Shown here one piece after another: positions 44,224-55,700 of a stretch of 64,000 bases of DNA. The DNA comes from Thermothielavioides terrestris NRRL 8126. Its lineage: Eukaryota; Ascomycota; Sordariomycetes; Sordariales; Chaetomiaceae. Each line of letters opens with the position of its first letter. The stretch's first letter is position 1. Under the pieces are notes generated by a model. The model did not search any database. It was given only the letters and a program-made list of their open reading frames with translations, and was not told the origin of the DNA. The DNA is taken from the NCBI RefSeq assembly GCF_000226115.1, contig NC_016459.1, positions 1,364,001-1,428,000 on the forward strand. The letters are read 5' to 3'. Position numbers and translations under genes: made by a program.

Positions 44224-47102
44224 TCAGAGACTGACCTTCTCCCTCAGCGACCCCATCCACTGTTGGTAGCTCATCCCCTGATCGGCGCGGTCCTCCACCA
44301 GGAGCGTCTGAGCCCACAGCTTGAGGCTCGGCTCGCCGTCCTCGCGGACAATGTACAGATGCGGCACGACGATGCTGCCGACGCCCCTCGACTTGTGGTC
44401 GCGGCTCTTCTGGATGACGGCGCGCACCCGCTCGTTGAAGTCGTTGTCCAGCTCCGGCACCGAGCCCTTGCCGACGCGCAGCTGCGCCCGGTCCGTCACG
44501 CCAAACACGTCGATGAGGAGCTGCGGCACGGCGTCGCGGCCGACCCACAGGAACTGCGTCTGGCCGTCGTCGATGAGGTAGAGGCCGTAGGGCACGAACC
44601 TCTCGGATGACAGGTTCAGGGGCGGCGGCAGCACGATCTGGCTCGTCTCCGGGTCGGGAACGCCCGCGTTGTCGGGCATGTCGTGCAGGGAGTACAGGCG
44701 GGGATAGATGTACTGCATCAACAGGGGCAGGGGCAGCGTCGAGAGCAGGCAGAGGGCCGCAGACCTGAGATCCGAGGGGATCTGCGCCGACTTCCTCAGA
44801 CCGACATGCTTGATCAAGCCCAGGAACAGCGCCGGCAGGCCGCGGAGGTTGGCCGGGAACTGCAGGCCGCCGCCCATGCTGCCGCCAGCCAATTCCTTCC
44901 TGAAGGTCTGGAGCAACTCGGTAATCTTGCTCTGCAGCATGTCTCGGGCAGACTCGAGCCCGTGGCTGAGCGCCCTTTCCACGGCCTTGTGGCTGTAGTA
45001 GGTCGTCACGGCACATTGATCTGCCGAGGCGTACACGTCGGCGAGGTTGGTGGTGGTCGGCAGCGCGAGCGTCAGGACGCGGATGCGGCGCTCGCCGTTG
45101 CACGTCGTGAGCAGCACGGCTGTTTGCAGGCACACGACGTTCTTGGTCAGGTTCTCGTCGATGGCCACCTCGACCACGTAACACTGGTCGCGAGGGAAGG
45201 CAGGGAAGGCACACAAGTCGGAACTCCTGTTAAAGAAGTTGCCGTAGAATGTGCTCATGCGCAACCCGGTGGTGGCCCGAACGCGGAGGACGGCTTCGAG
45301 GCCGATTTCGGACGAGAGGTAATCGCTGAACTCGGAGGCGAACTTGATGGCGTCCTCCGGACGGCCGGCATTCCATCCTGGGTAGAACCAGGTCTGGCCG
45401 CCCGTGTACCTCGGCAGGTTGCTCAGCGAGGCCACATCCTGGTATTGCGACGAGAACAGGAACATGTCGATCGAGACTTGGTTCTTAGAGCACTCGACCG
45501 CAAAGCTCTTGTAGAAACCGCTCGCCGTCTGGAGCAGGCCGCTCTCTTTGGAAGTGCCCAGCAGCTTCTTGTCTTCCCGCATGTCGAGCTTGCCGTAGCC
45601 GACATTGGGCAGGGACGCGCTGAGAACAACAAGCTTGCCGCCAAGAGGGGAGATGAGCTTGTGCCCCGCCCTCAGGGCAGAGCCCATGCAAGACCCGTTG
45701 TTCTGATTGTTGGCGAACATCTCTGGCAGCTTGGTGAGGAAGCTCTCAATGCTGTTGCGGCACTCTGTCAAGGGTACCAGAAGCTCTTGGGGAACAGGGA
45801 GGAAAGGTTCGTCCAAGTCGCTGACGACGAGCATGCTCGTCTCGCCGTTCTCGTCCGTGTCCTTGGGGACGGAGAAGTAGTGCAGGCTCGAGTCGACGGC
45901 GATGAAACCGAGCCGCGTGCGCCGGTCGGCATTGGGAATCCTGTTGAGGCTGTCCAGAATGGTGCGGGCACTTGTGGCCAGGAGGCCGGTCGACACGGCG
46001 GCATAGCTGACGTCGAACAAAAAGAGGTACACCAGGGGTTGCGGAGGGCGGACCATGTATTCTTGCGGCGCCACGAATTCGACAACGGCGTGGTTCAATT
46101 CATGCCGCTGCCACCGGTCCACGGTCTTCTGGGCTGCGGCGTCCCAGTCGAAGGCCTGAGGCACGTCGTTGGTGAGGTTGCACATGTTGCAACGCCATCG
46201 GTGGCCGTGGTCCAGGAAGGTCACGAACGGGTTGATATAGGACCTACATCTCCGGCAGCGCGAGATGACCTGATCCTGGACGATGGGCACGGGGTCATCC
46301 AGGTCGTGGAGGGCGGCGTAAGGCTGAATGATGAGCGCAAAGGGCAGCTTGCTTTTCTTGAGCAGCGAGTGCGTCGTAGGGACAGCGTTCAGCGTCGATC
46401 GCACGTACTTCGGCTGGCAGTTCGCATCCGGAGAAGGAGTAACGCTGGACTGCCATGGAAGGTCAGCATGTACGAGACAAACGATAAGTAAGGGTTTCCA
46501 CGCACGTTCGGAGGCAGAATGATGGGCGGCGGAGGGAGGTCCAACTCGGAGACATTGAAGGGCTGATTGAGGAGATCGGTGGGGTAGAGCTGGTTCAGGG
46601 GAGCAGCGCGCGCCTGAGGCGGCAGCTGCTGCTGGGCGCCGGGGCCGAGATGCATGGCCGACATCCCGGAGGTCAGGCCGGCAACGCCACCGGCAGCCGG
46701 GGGAGCTCCGGCCGTCGGATAGTACGGCTCCGGGGCCTGGTAGCCTCCCACGGCAGGCGCCGGCGCCGGCTGGGCCATGCCGTACGGCTGCTGCGGCTGA
46801 GCAGCGTAGCCGGCGGGCTGGACGTCTGGTTGCGGATAACCTCCATATACCGGCGCGGGGGCTCCGAATTGGCCTCCCGCTGGCGCCTGGCCGCCCAGTA
46901 CGGCATTGCCCCCCATGCCGACTTCGAAGGCGCCGGCGGCATATGTTCTCTTCTTCTTCTTGCCATGCTCCGCAGCGTGCTGTGCGCCGGTAGCGGGGGG
47001 CGGGGCAGCGGTCGGGTCCGCATAGCCTTGGTCGGGATGCGTGAACTGCTCGCCGGGTTGCGGGGGCGGGTACTGGCCGTAGCCGCCGTGCGGAGCGGAC
47101 AT
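44224..47102 (-). CDS. SEC24: COPII coat cargo adaptor SEC24
   Basis: Two exons (46506..47102 and 44224..46449, with a 56-nt intron) encode 940 residues. SEC24 pairs with SEC23 in the inner COPII coat and selects cargo at ER exit sites. The first about 190 residues are Pro/Gln/Gly/Tyr-rich, as in other Sec24 N-termini. The zinc finger uses Cys264, Cys267, Cys286 and Cys289 (CRRCRSY and WRCNMC). The trunk domain begins at [19 protein letters not shown] sequence (here [15 protein letters not shown]), and a beta-barrel, helical and C-terminal gelsolin-like domain ([19 protein letters not shown]) follow. The tail is [14 protein letters not shown]. The long open frame upstream of the second exon in another frame is a shadow over exon 1. 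Start at 47102 ([17 protein letters not shown]). Confidence 0.95.
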
Positions 47103-48259
47103 GGTGAGCTTTGGCCGCGCGGCGCCACCTGCGATAAGTTGTGGCAGCGGGTGTCCGGGGCGAAGACGATGTGCGCAGGCAATGCAGCCTCGACACCAAG
47201 GGCGCCGGCCAAGGAGTGACTTGGTGTGTGTTATTTAAACGTGTTGTCGGGTGCGCAACCTTGGGACGGAGAGCTGGCAGGAAGTCAAACGTATCGGTTA
47301 ATGTTGGATGGTGGCGGGTTGTGGAGCAAGCTTCGCATTGGCAGAGCACAGACCTGGAGCGCAGGGTTGGAGCTGCTGCTGTGGCCTCAGCAGTTTTTGG
47401 CGGAGGGGCTGCGGGATGACAGACTGGCCTCATCAGCGGGTGGGCGTTGTGCAGCTGGGAATCGCACTGTGAGGCTGTGGCTGAGCGTAGAATGTCAATA
47501 GGGAGAAATACTCGCTAACAAGTTAAACTTGATAGAAGCATCCATAGTATACTAACGGAGCTGGCACTCTCCAAGAGCTGTGATAAGACAATCACGTAAC
47601 CTGCTCGTAATGGTACCTCACGCGTGATAGCGGGGCGCAATTTCGGATAGCACGTCACCAGCCCCTGATGAGTGGCTGCATCAGAGCACGAAAACCCTGC
47701 AATCTGGCAAACCCGGACGGCAGTGGCTTTGTCTCGTTAGGTACCTTACGCGAGGTATAGAGGTGATGAAGTGCGTCTCAGAAAGAGTGAAGGACAAACT
47801 TGGCGGCGGCCTCAACTGCCACAGTGTTCATAGTCGCTTTCAGCTTTGAGGCTCCGAGCAGACTCAAAAGGTTGGCCGAGAAATCACACGGTCTGCCTGG
47901 ACCGCAAGGAACTCAGCGGGCCAACCGTGACGACGAGACGACGACGTTGGTCTCTGCCGCAGCGCTGCCTCTTCCCTGGGTTGATCTAGGGCCACCACCC
48001 TGGCCCTTGTTTCCGAGACGCAACGCAGTTTGCACCAACTGTTTCCTCGTTCACGGTCCACCAGGGTCCGTTGTTGTGTGTTGCTGAAGTGAGAGAAAGC
48101 AAACCGGCGGCATCACTTTTCTGGTTATTTCTCCAATTGGGTTAGGAACTCCCAGACTCGTGCAATTGATTCTATTCACTTGCCACCCCGACAAACACAC
48201 TCTCCTTGCGTCGCCTCTCAAGTGAGCGAGCTGTGAAGCACTCGCAAATCCAAGTCAGC
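47103..48259. promoter_or_regulatory. Divergent region SEC24 / small membrane protein
   Basis: About 1.16 kb between the two starts. No gene or repeat recognised. Confidence 0.4.
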
Positions 48260-48736
48260 ATGGCCTGGGGAACACAGCACACGCAGACCCCGCCGTCTCC
48301 AGTGAAGTCGGTCTCATCCGACTATCCTCAAAGGGAGATCCTGCGCAGCTAACTCCCGTCGCAGACAATTGCTCCCCCTGATCATCACGCTCGTCATCCT
48401 GAGCGTGGTGGCCTGGGTCGGCTACCAGATCTACCTGTCAATGGTGAAGATCCAGGCGCAGGCGCGCAGGCAGATGGGCGACAACGTCGTCTTCACCAAG
48501 GCCGGCGTGCGCGTCCAAGTGCAGGACCTTGGGACCGAGTCGTACGTGGACAAGACGCAAAGCTGGGTCGTGAAGGCGTGGAATCTGGGCTCGGCCTCGA
48601 ATGCCCAGGATGAGGCAACAAAGCGGAAGCGGTACGTTCAAGAACAGCATCTTGGAGCATTTAGGTGTGACTGACGGGTAGGAGTAGGCACGTTATTACA
48701 AAGTCGAAACCAGAAGGAAGCCACCACCATCACTAG
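48260..48736 (+). CDS. Small single-pass membrane protein, conserved-looking, unknown function
   Basis: Proposed exons are 48260..48306, 48365..48631 and 48682..48736 (122 residues). The middle exon is the secure part. It has a hydrophobic segment (LLPLIITLVILSVVAWVGY) followed by a soluble part with QARRQMGDNVVFTKAGVRV and YVDKTQSWVVKAWNLG, a pattern I associate with short fungal membrane proteins of unknown role. The third exon is joined by a good GTACGT...TAG intron of 50 nt and ends in a natural HHHH. The first exon (MAWGTQHTQTPP) is uncertain. Its donor (GTCGGT) is weak and was chosen because the stronger GTGAAG site breaks the frame. Confidence 0.6.
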
Positions 48737-49109
48737 TCAAGTTGTTGGATGGCTTTGCAGCGCTGGCAGCCCGGCACACCGCTCTTGTGGTGTGCTCAGC
48801 TGTGGGAGGCAGCGGTCGCAGCGTCGCGTTCACCCGAGGGATGGTAAGAGGCATGGATCATGAGTGCGCTGGTCCGATTCTCCGGGTCGGGACGTTCTCA
48901 GCCCCTTCCACCTCGGGGGTGTAGTTCATACAGGCAAACTGGCGAATCCAATACCGACTCTGTCAGACCCTCAGGGTCGAAAAGTGAACCGCAGCGCATC
49001 CAGCTTGCACGCAGCATCCCTCCGCATTCCATGTAGGTATCATGGATCATGGATAGCACCCGTTCTACAGCATCTCGACCTCAACGGGCAGGACACTGCC
49101 CTAAGTCTT
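48737..49109. other. Convergent 3' region
   Basis: 373 bp between the small membrane protein and the Zn2Cys6 factor. Nothing recognised. Confidence 0.5.
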
Positions 49110-51593
49110 TTAGATCTGTCCCTGCTGCATACCTTCCTGCTGAGGCTGCGCGTTGGCCGCATAAACCGGCGAGAGTGTATGCCCTTGCCGAGCGGATGAC
49201 AACAACTTCTCAAAATTATGAGCCATTGGGTATGGATTGGCCAGGAGTCCGTCCGAGCGGATCAGCATGGACGGGACGCGGAGTCGGAGCTGTTTGCAAC
49301 GTCAGTCAGCACAGTCCCAGTCGAAAGGATTGGGGACGAGATCCCAACCTGGGCAAGGATATGGGCGTATTTTACGCCCACCTCGTCTCCGATGTACTCC
49401 AGCCTGCCCTTGACGTAGGCTCGTTCTGGCAAAACCACCGTCAGATTCCGTTGTCTGTCTGGGTCAAGGGGGGGAGGGGATAACGGGGCAGAACACACGA
49501 GCATCTGTCGCGAAATCCTGAGTAATTACGCAAGCAAGCGGCCAGGTCAGGAAGTATGCGGCCAGCCCTTTCATCCCGGACTCGTCGCCGCACGCAAAAC
49601 CCGCGGACCCGTCGTCTGCAAAGAGATGTTTCCTTTTGATATGCCAGCCCAGGTGATACGGCACCGACGCCAGAATGTCCGAGATGGTCTCTCCACAGAC
49701 CCTCGCCGCGGTTGCGTACTCGGGCGTTGTGCGATAGTCCATGGGTGAGCATACCCAGGCTGCACACCGAACGGCGATGGACATGGTGATGAGCCTCGTG
49801 GTGCGTGCCAGGTTCCAGACGGCAGCAAGCCAGAAGTCGTTGTACACATCCACCCGGCCGGGGAAGACCTCGGCCTTGGAATAATCTTTGCCGCCGTCAG
49901 GGACGGCGAGGCTGTGCGACTGCCAGCACAGAGTCCTGAACCGCCAAGCCGCTGGCACATCGCGTATCCAAGCGGCGACCTGCTCGTCGAGCTTCTGTGC
50001 TCGGCGCATGACGCCTTGCACGAGCCTGGCATTCTCTGGAGTGCGAGTGGCGCTGGTCATGAGACGATTTGCCTCGGCACGCAGCTCGCAAGCCAGGAGG
50101 CCGAGGTGCTGGCATTTGGCGGCAATCGGGTCGACAACGGCGTCGCGAATCCACCAGTCGGCACCCATAGGCGGGGGCGTCCCCGAGCTGAGGGCGTGGA
50201 CGATCTAGCAAGTCAGAGACACATGTCACAGATATGATATCCCCTGCCTCGGAGGAGGAAGGCGCCCACGGGCAACTTACGAGCTGCGTCCTGACGGCAA
50301 CGAACAGCTTCACCCCCACCCTCGTCTTCAACTGGCTCCGCCCGCGGGCCTTGACAAGCTGGACCGCGCCCTCGACATGCGACCCCCAAGCCAGACTGCC
50401 GATCTGTTTGGCGGTGATGTTCTGTCCAGAGCATCAGCCAGTCCCTTCGGAAATAGAAACGTAGCCAAAGGGGGGGTGCTCACCTCGAACATGCCCAACA
50501 GCAGCACAGCCGCCAGCACCCCATCGCTCCTCCACCGCTCCGGATCCACCAGCGCGGCCTGCGTGGCCTTCAGCGCCCTGCTATACTCGGCATACGCCTT
50601 GGCCAAGCACGTCGACCCTGCCCCTCCTCCTCTCCCCGCCGCCGCCGCCGCAGCCGCAGCCGCAGCAGCCGCAGCTCCCCCTCCCGCACCGGACAATCCA
50701 CCCGCCGACCCAGCCCCGGAGGGACCAAACGAAGAAGACGAAGCCGATGATGATGATGAAGAAGAAAAAGAAGAAGAAGAAATCCGATTCGCCAACGACG
50801 CGAGCGCGCACGCGTTGAACGCGTGCCGCAGGTGCGCGTCCCCGTCCCCCCCGTTCCCGTCACCGACGCCGCCGCTCTGCTGCAACAGCGGCAGCAGGTA
50901 GTCGAGGAAGCCGCGCGTGCCGTCCTGGCGGGGCAGCAGCACGAAGTTGGCGACGAAGTGGCACGGCGCCAGGGTCTCCGGGGGGATGTGCAGCGGGGTG
51001 GGGCCCAGCGGGGGCTGGAGCAGCTGGAGTTGTTGTTGTTGCCGTTGTTGTTGTTGCTGCTGCTGCTGCTGCTGATGGCAGTGAGAGTGAAGTGGATCGC
51101 CATGGCGCTGTTGCTGTGGATAAGGAGGAGGAGGAGGTTGTTGTTGTTGTTTCGGATGGGAGTCGGCTGCTGGGGGCAAGGCCACGGTAGGGGATGAGGA
51201 GGACGAGGAGGACGAAGAGGACGAAGAGGACGAGGGAGAGACCGTCCCAGTACTGCTAGTAGATGCCGAGGAGGGCAGCGGTTTGGACATTTGCCTACTG
51301 CCACCACCCCGTCTTGGCGCCGCAATCTTGAGCGCTCGTCGCTTCGCGGCGTAGTTCTCATTGCGGAGGACAAGATCGAACTCGTCTTTGTAGCCCGGGC
51401 ACTGGCGCCGTGCTTTGGCACATTGGTTGCATGTGGGCTTGGTCTCGTCGCACTGAAGTTGAGCATGTCAGTCAGTAAGGTAAGATACCCCAGCCAGTCT
51501 TGAGGGTTCGATATCAGTAATCCGTAATGTTACCTTGATGCGGCGGGTCCGGCACATTTGGCAACCCTTGGAGGGCTTCCCGCAGTAAACCAT
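49110..51593 (-). CDS. Zn2Cys6 fungal-specific transcription factor
   Basis: Six exons (51534..51593, 50484..51452, 50281..50421, 49499..50204, 49349..49425, 49110..49289) encode 710 residues. The binuclear zinc cluster uses Cys11, 14, 21, 28, 31 and 38 (CQMCRTRRIKC, then CNQCAKARRQC) and is split by the first intron before Cys21. YKDEFDLVLRNE follows, typical of a common Pezizomycotina subgroup. The regulatory half (NITAKQIGSLAWGSHVEGA, then MGADWWIRDAVVDP, and YVKGRLEYIGDEVGVKYAH) resembles the fungal-specific transcription factor domain. Between them lie long poly-Ser, poly-Gln, poly-Ser again and poly-Ala tracts. Exon 4/5 splicing was chosen for branch-point position and a natural join (DAQRAYVKG). 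Targets are unknown. Confidence 0.88.
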
Positions 51594-52770
51594 GGCTGGA
51601 TAATTGGATCGGACAATCCACGGGCGGGCCCCGGTGGGAATGGAAGAGACGACGACTGCGAAGAGGACCCGAGAGCTGTTCCCGCTCTTCCGGCTGCTTA
51701 TAGTCCTGGGCCGACGATGCCCCTAATTACTGCCCGTGTATTTCAACGGCGGGGGAAAAAGCACAAACACTGTCAAGCGGCGCGTCCGTAGTGGGCCGTC
51801 CTTACACAGATAATCGAGTCCCAGTGTGTTCTTGTATGTAGGTACGAGCCGGCATGAAACGGACGTGTTTGGGGCTTAGCCCAATGCTTGTCGCGTCGTG
51901 GTCTCGAGCGGCCTGGCTCAGCTCGAAAAACCGCGGAAGCCGAGGTCAGTAGCTCCGTAGACCTGCACGAAGGAGGTGCACAGCGTAGCAGCCTCGGCAG
52001 AAGAGTCGGTGCTGCAGGTTTTGGCACCCTCTCTTCCCTTTAGGCTGTTTTGTTTCTGCAGAAAGAGACAACTTTACTATGAGAAGAGCTGGCAAGATCC
52101 AAGTTGTCAACAGTCTCTTCGTTCAGCCGCGTTCGGATTCCCCTTGCGGGTACCCCAGACGACACAGTACCCCGGACGTGCTTGGCCCGCCGATCCCTAG
52201 CAGAAGTTGGCTAGGCGGTGGTGTTCAGGATTGAGGGGCGGTGTGGAGGGGCTGTTGCCACACACTCATTCAGTTGCCAAGCCACGGCAGTGCTGCTGCG
52301 CAAAAGTAAATTGATTGACGAATAGGGCTCGAGGTAAAGAGACGAGAAAAGGGGGCCGTCTCAGCTCACCTGTCGGAGACTGAACACCCGAAACACTCTA
52401 CGACCTCTATAAAACATCACGCTCAGCCACGAAGCGACACCGACTGATCCTCCCCAACCACACGGCTTTCGGAGTGTTCCATAGCCGGTGATTTTACCTC
52501 ATCTGGGTATCCTAAGGTCCAAATGGCTACTGGGTTGTCGACTGATCCCCTCCTGCTCGTTCGCTGACCAAGAAACATACACCTTTCACCAAGTTCGCTA
52601 ACCGGCCCCGCGCTCACTGCCTGAGAATGAACCCATCCTCCGCTCATGGGCGAATATAAGTGCCTGAGCCGGGCCATCGTGCACGAGACCCCTCGCTAGA
52701 CTCTATATGAGCGCACCGCGACCCTTGATACTCGCCGCCGTCCCCAACGCCTGTGCTACATGTAGGGCGT
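51594..52770. other. Intergenic region, transcription factor promoter and MSN5 3' flank
   Basis: About 1.2 kb with no recognised gene. Confidence 0.5.
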
Positions 52771-55700
52771 CTAGCCGGCCTCGCTAAACATGCCAGCCAA
52801 TCCTTCCAGGTCCGGAGTCTTGTCGCGGGCCGCCGAGCCACCCGCGACCGCCGCTCCGCCCGACCTCGAGCCAGCGTTGGGTGTCATGAATTCCTGTACC
52901 ATCTTGCTGCGGCCGGATTTCTTGCTGCCATACGAGGATCCCGGCGCGGTCCCAATGCTCTTTGGCAGCTTGCCCATCTCCGAGATGCTGACGCCTTTCA
53001 GGTCCTCCAGCAGCTCGAGAACCAACGCCCGTTGCTGGCGGGAGTGTAGCCCTGACCGAGAGACTTGCTGAATAGTCCTGTCCACATCCTCCGGCTTGAT
53101 GCTGTGCAGAGAGACAAGGATGTTCCGAGGCGTGGGCGTCAAGGGTGAATAGTAAGCCAGGATGGAAGCGATTAGCGCGCCCAGGTCCCTCTGCAAGTCG
53201 ACGAAATAGGGGTCGTGCAGAGACGAGATGGCCGCCTTCAACACCTCTGCCGAGATGAACTCTCGAATTTCTCTCGCCGTGTCCTCCGGGATCGGGAAAT
53301 CCTCCAGCGGCGCCGTGTGGCCTGAGTTTTTGAGCGTCTTGGTGAGGTCTGAGGGGGCAAACTCGGGCACAATGGAGCGGAAGACGCGGAGCACGGCGCC
53401 GCAGCTTCTCCCGTCGTGCATCTGAATCGCGTGACTGCAGAAGACGAGCAGCGGCACTGCGACGGCCGGGTTCATCAGGCAGAACTTCCGCAAGGGAGGG
53501 TACTTTGCGTTGGATGCCGCCGTGTCCGTTTGGCCCGTTGGAGATGCTGTTAGGCCGTCAGCGTGGGTCTCGAATGAAACGGAAAGATAGTGGCGCGTGC
53601 ACGCACCGGTTCTGTCCGGGTCCAAGACATCGGCAACCATGAGCACCGCAGAATAGGTGAGTTGCCTCAGAATGCTCTCGGCCTTCATCTCTTCTGCCAA
53701 CTCGTCCGCGGCCGCTTGCACTGTCTCCCGCTGCCCCAGCTCTTCCCATTCCGAGCTGATCTTGGTATCCATCTGCTCGAAACAGGTGGCCAGAATCGGC
53801 GGCACAAAGTGGTCGTGCAGCTCCACAGGACAGTTGTCGACTAGGAACCTCACTAGGGTGAGAAGGTTGATGACCTGGTGGGACGACAGGTAGAACGAGT
53901 CGGCAAAGAGCGCGTTCGCCAATGGTTTCGGCAGCTCCAGAAAACCATAGAATTGCATGTCGAGTCTCGACATGCAATAAATGATGGTGTAGCATGTCTC
54001 TCGTACGAACCGGACAGTACCACGGATAGTAGACCCCAGACCTTCTAGGGTGTTCCTCTTCCCCAGCAGTCTGGCATAGAAGTCGTCCTTACTGCCTTCC
54101 GAGATGCCCGCTTGCCAGAATCGGTCCGTAAACAGTCGTCCCACTATCGGCTGCATCTCCACTGGTAGCAGACTCCAGTTGGCTGGGTTGTGCGATGCGT
54201 GCGCATAGCTAAGGTAAGTGTCAGCACCGACTCTGGACCACCCTGATTTCGGATTACGAACCTCAGGAACTTGAGCAACTCTGGTAGAATGAGCTGGAGC
54301 CCGTCCTGCCAAACGGTGCATGATGCCTGATACGGAGCCGAGTTCTTCTCTATCCCCTCAACCGAGTAGGTCAAAAACGACTTCGTCACGCGTAAGGGTA
54401 GCATCTTTACAAACCCGTGTTAGACCACCAGACGGCAGCAATCTGGAAAGGGCAACATACCGCTTGTCTCTGCTCCAGTTCATTTTGCAGGGCTAGGCCT
54501 TCGGCATCCAGGTCCGTCGCACCCCAGTCGGCAATCTCGTGAATGCGACGATCGGCCACGTACTTTTGCACTTTGTCGAGACCAAGAAGCTCGCAGAAGC
54601 CGCTGTACGATCCCAAGGCCTGCTTCAACGATTCCTCCTTCCACAGATTCTTCACTGGCTCGATAAACGCAGCGAGTCTCGAAAGACGTGTCGCCGGGTC
54701 GATATGAGTGGCTCGGTGGCTAGAACTGGTGAGCAGCCGTTCGAAGACGCTGGGTGGGGTGGAAATGATACTAGGCTCGTACATGATAATAAACAGAAAG
54801 GTCTGGTAGGCAACTTGGCGCTTCTCATCGAGGGTCCCAGATGCGATCATTTCCTGAACCTTTGCTTCCAACTGGTCATACACATCCTACTCGCCATGGT
54901 CAGCGAAGAGCATCCCAATACCACCAAGAGGGACTGGCTGCTCACAAGAAGAGGGTCTGGCATCTTTAACGCGAGCCGTTGCAGCTCCACCATGCTCTCC
55001 GTCTGGAGATCCCTGATGGCGTCGTTGAAGAGCCGATGCTCTGGTTGCAATGCTGGCCAAGTCATCAAGATGTGTTCGAGCACCCTCAGCATGAAAGCCG
55101 GGTTCGAATCCAGCGCCTTTGTCGAAAAGGTCACCAGTAGCTGGAGTATCCGCTTGAGAATTAATGGGTCCTAGGGCATATGGTGAGCGAGGCGGTTATA
55201 ACACGCTGGGAGCCGAGTCTTACCTCGAACTTCATCTCCAAGAGCTGGCCACACCACTTTTCGAAATATTCTTCGACGGCCGCCGCTTGCTGCTTCTGGC
55301 CCGGTTGTCAGAGGTCAGTTTGCCAACGACCTGGAGTCCCAACTTACCTCCTCCGGCGTCCTGCTGCACGACGTCCTCCACATGTCGTAACCTCTGAGAG
55401 CAGCTTCAATGACAGTCGCGTGAGCGTCGACTGTCAACACAGGCACAGAATTCCTGGAGTAATCGGCAGCTAGAGGCACGCGTGTTAGCTCGCCAGCCCT
55501 CTGCCCTCTTGCCCAAATCCCCTTGCACTCACGGTTAAGGGCGGGTTGCCCATCGTAAAGCGTGTTCAAGGCACGTTCGGCCCGACCCAGCAGGTGCGAG
55601 AACGCGTCGGACATTCTCAGCTGGACGAGGCTCTCGATGACTGCACAGCAATACCGCCGGTAGTTGCCAAGGAAGGCATGCCGTTCAGGAATCGTGTCCG

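Noticed and set aside
44186..45214. 342-codon minus-strand frame
   Set aside because: Shadow of SEC24 in another frame; Arg/Pro/Gly/Ala-rich, as expected for an out-of-frame GC-rich exon.
46450..47433. N-terminal extension of the long SEC24 frame
   Set aside because: The sequence upstream of the second exon in that frame is out of frame with the Pro/Gln-rich Sec24 N-terminus, which is cleanly encoded by exon 1.
55090..55110. GGTTCGAATCC resembling a tRNA T-arm
   Set aside because: It lies inside an MSN5 exon (encoding SNP) and no cloverleaf can be built around it.
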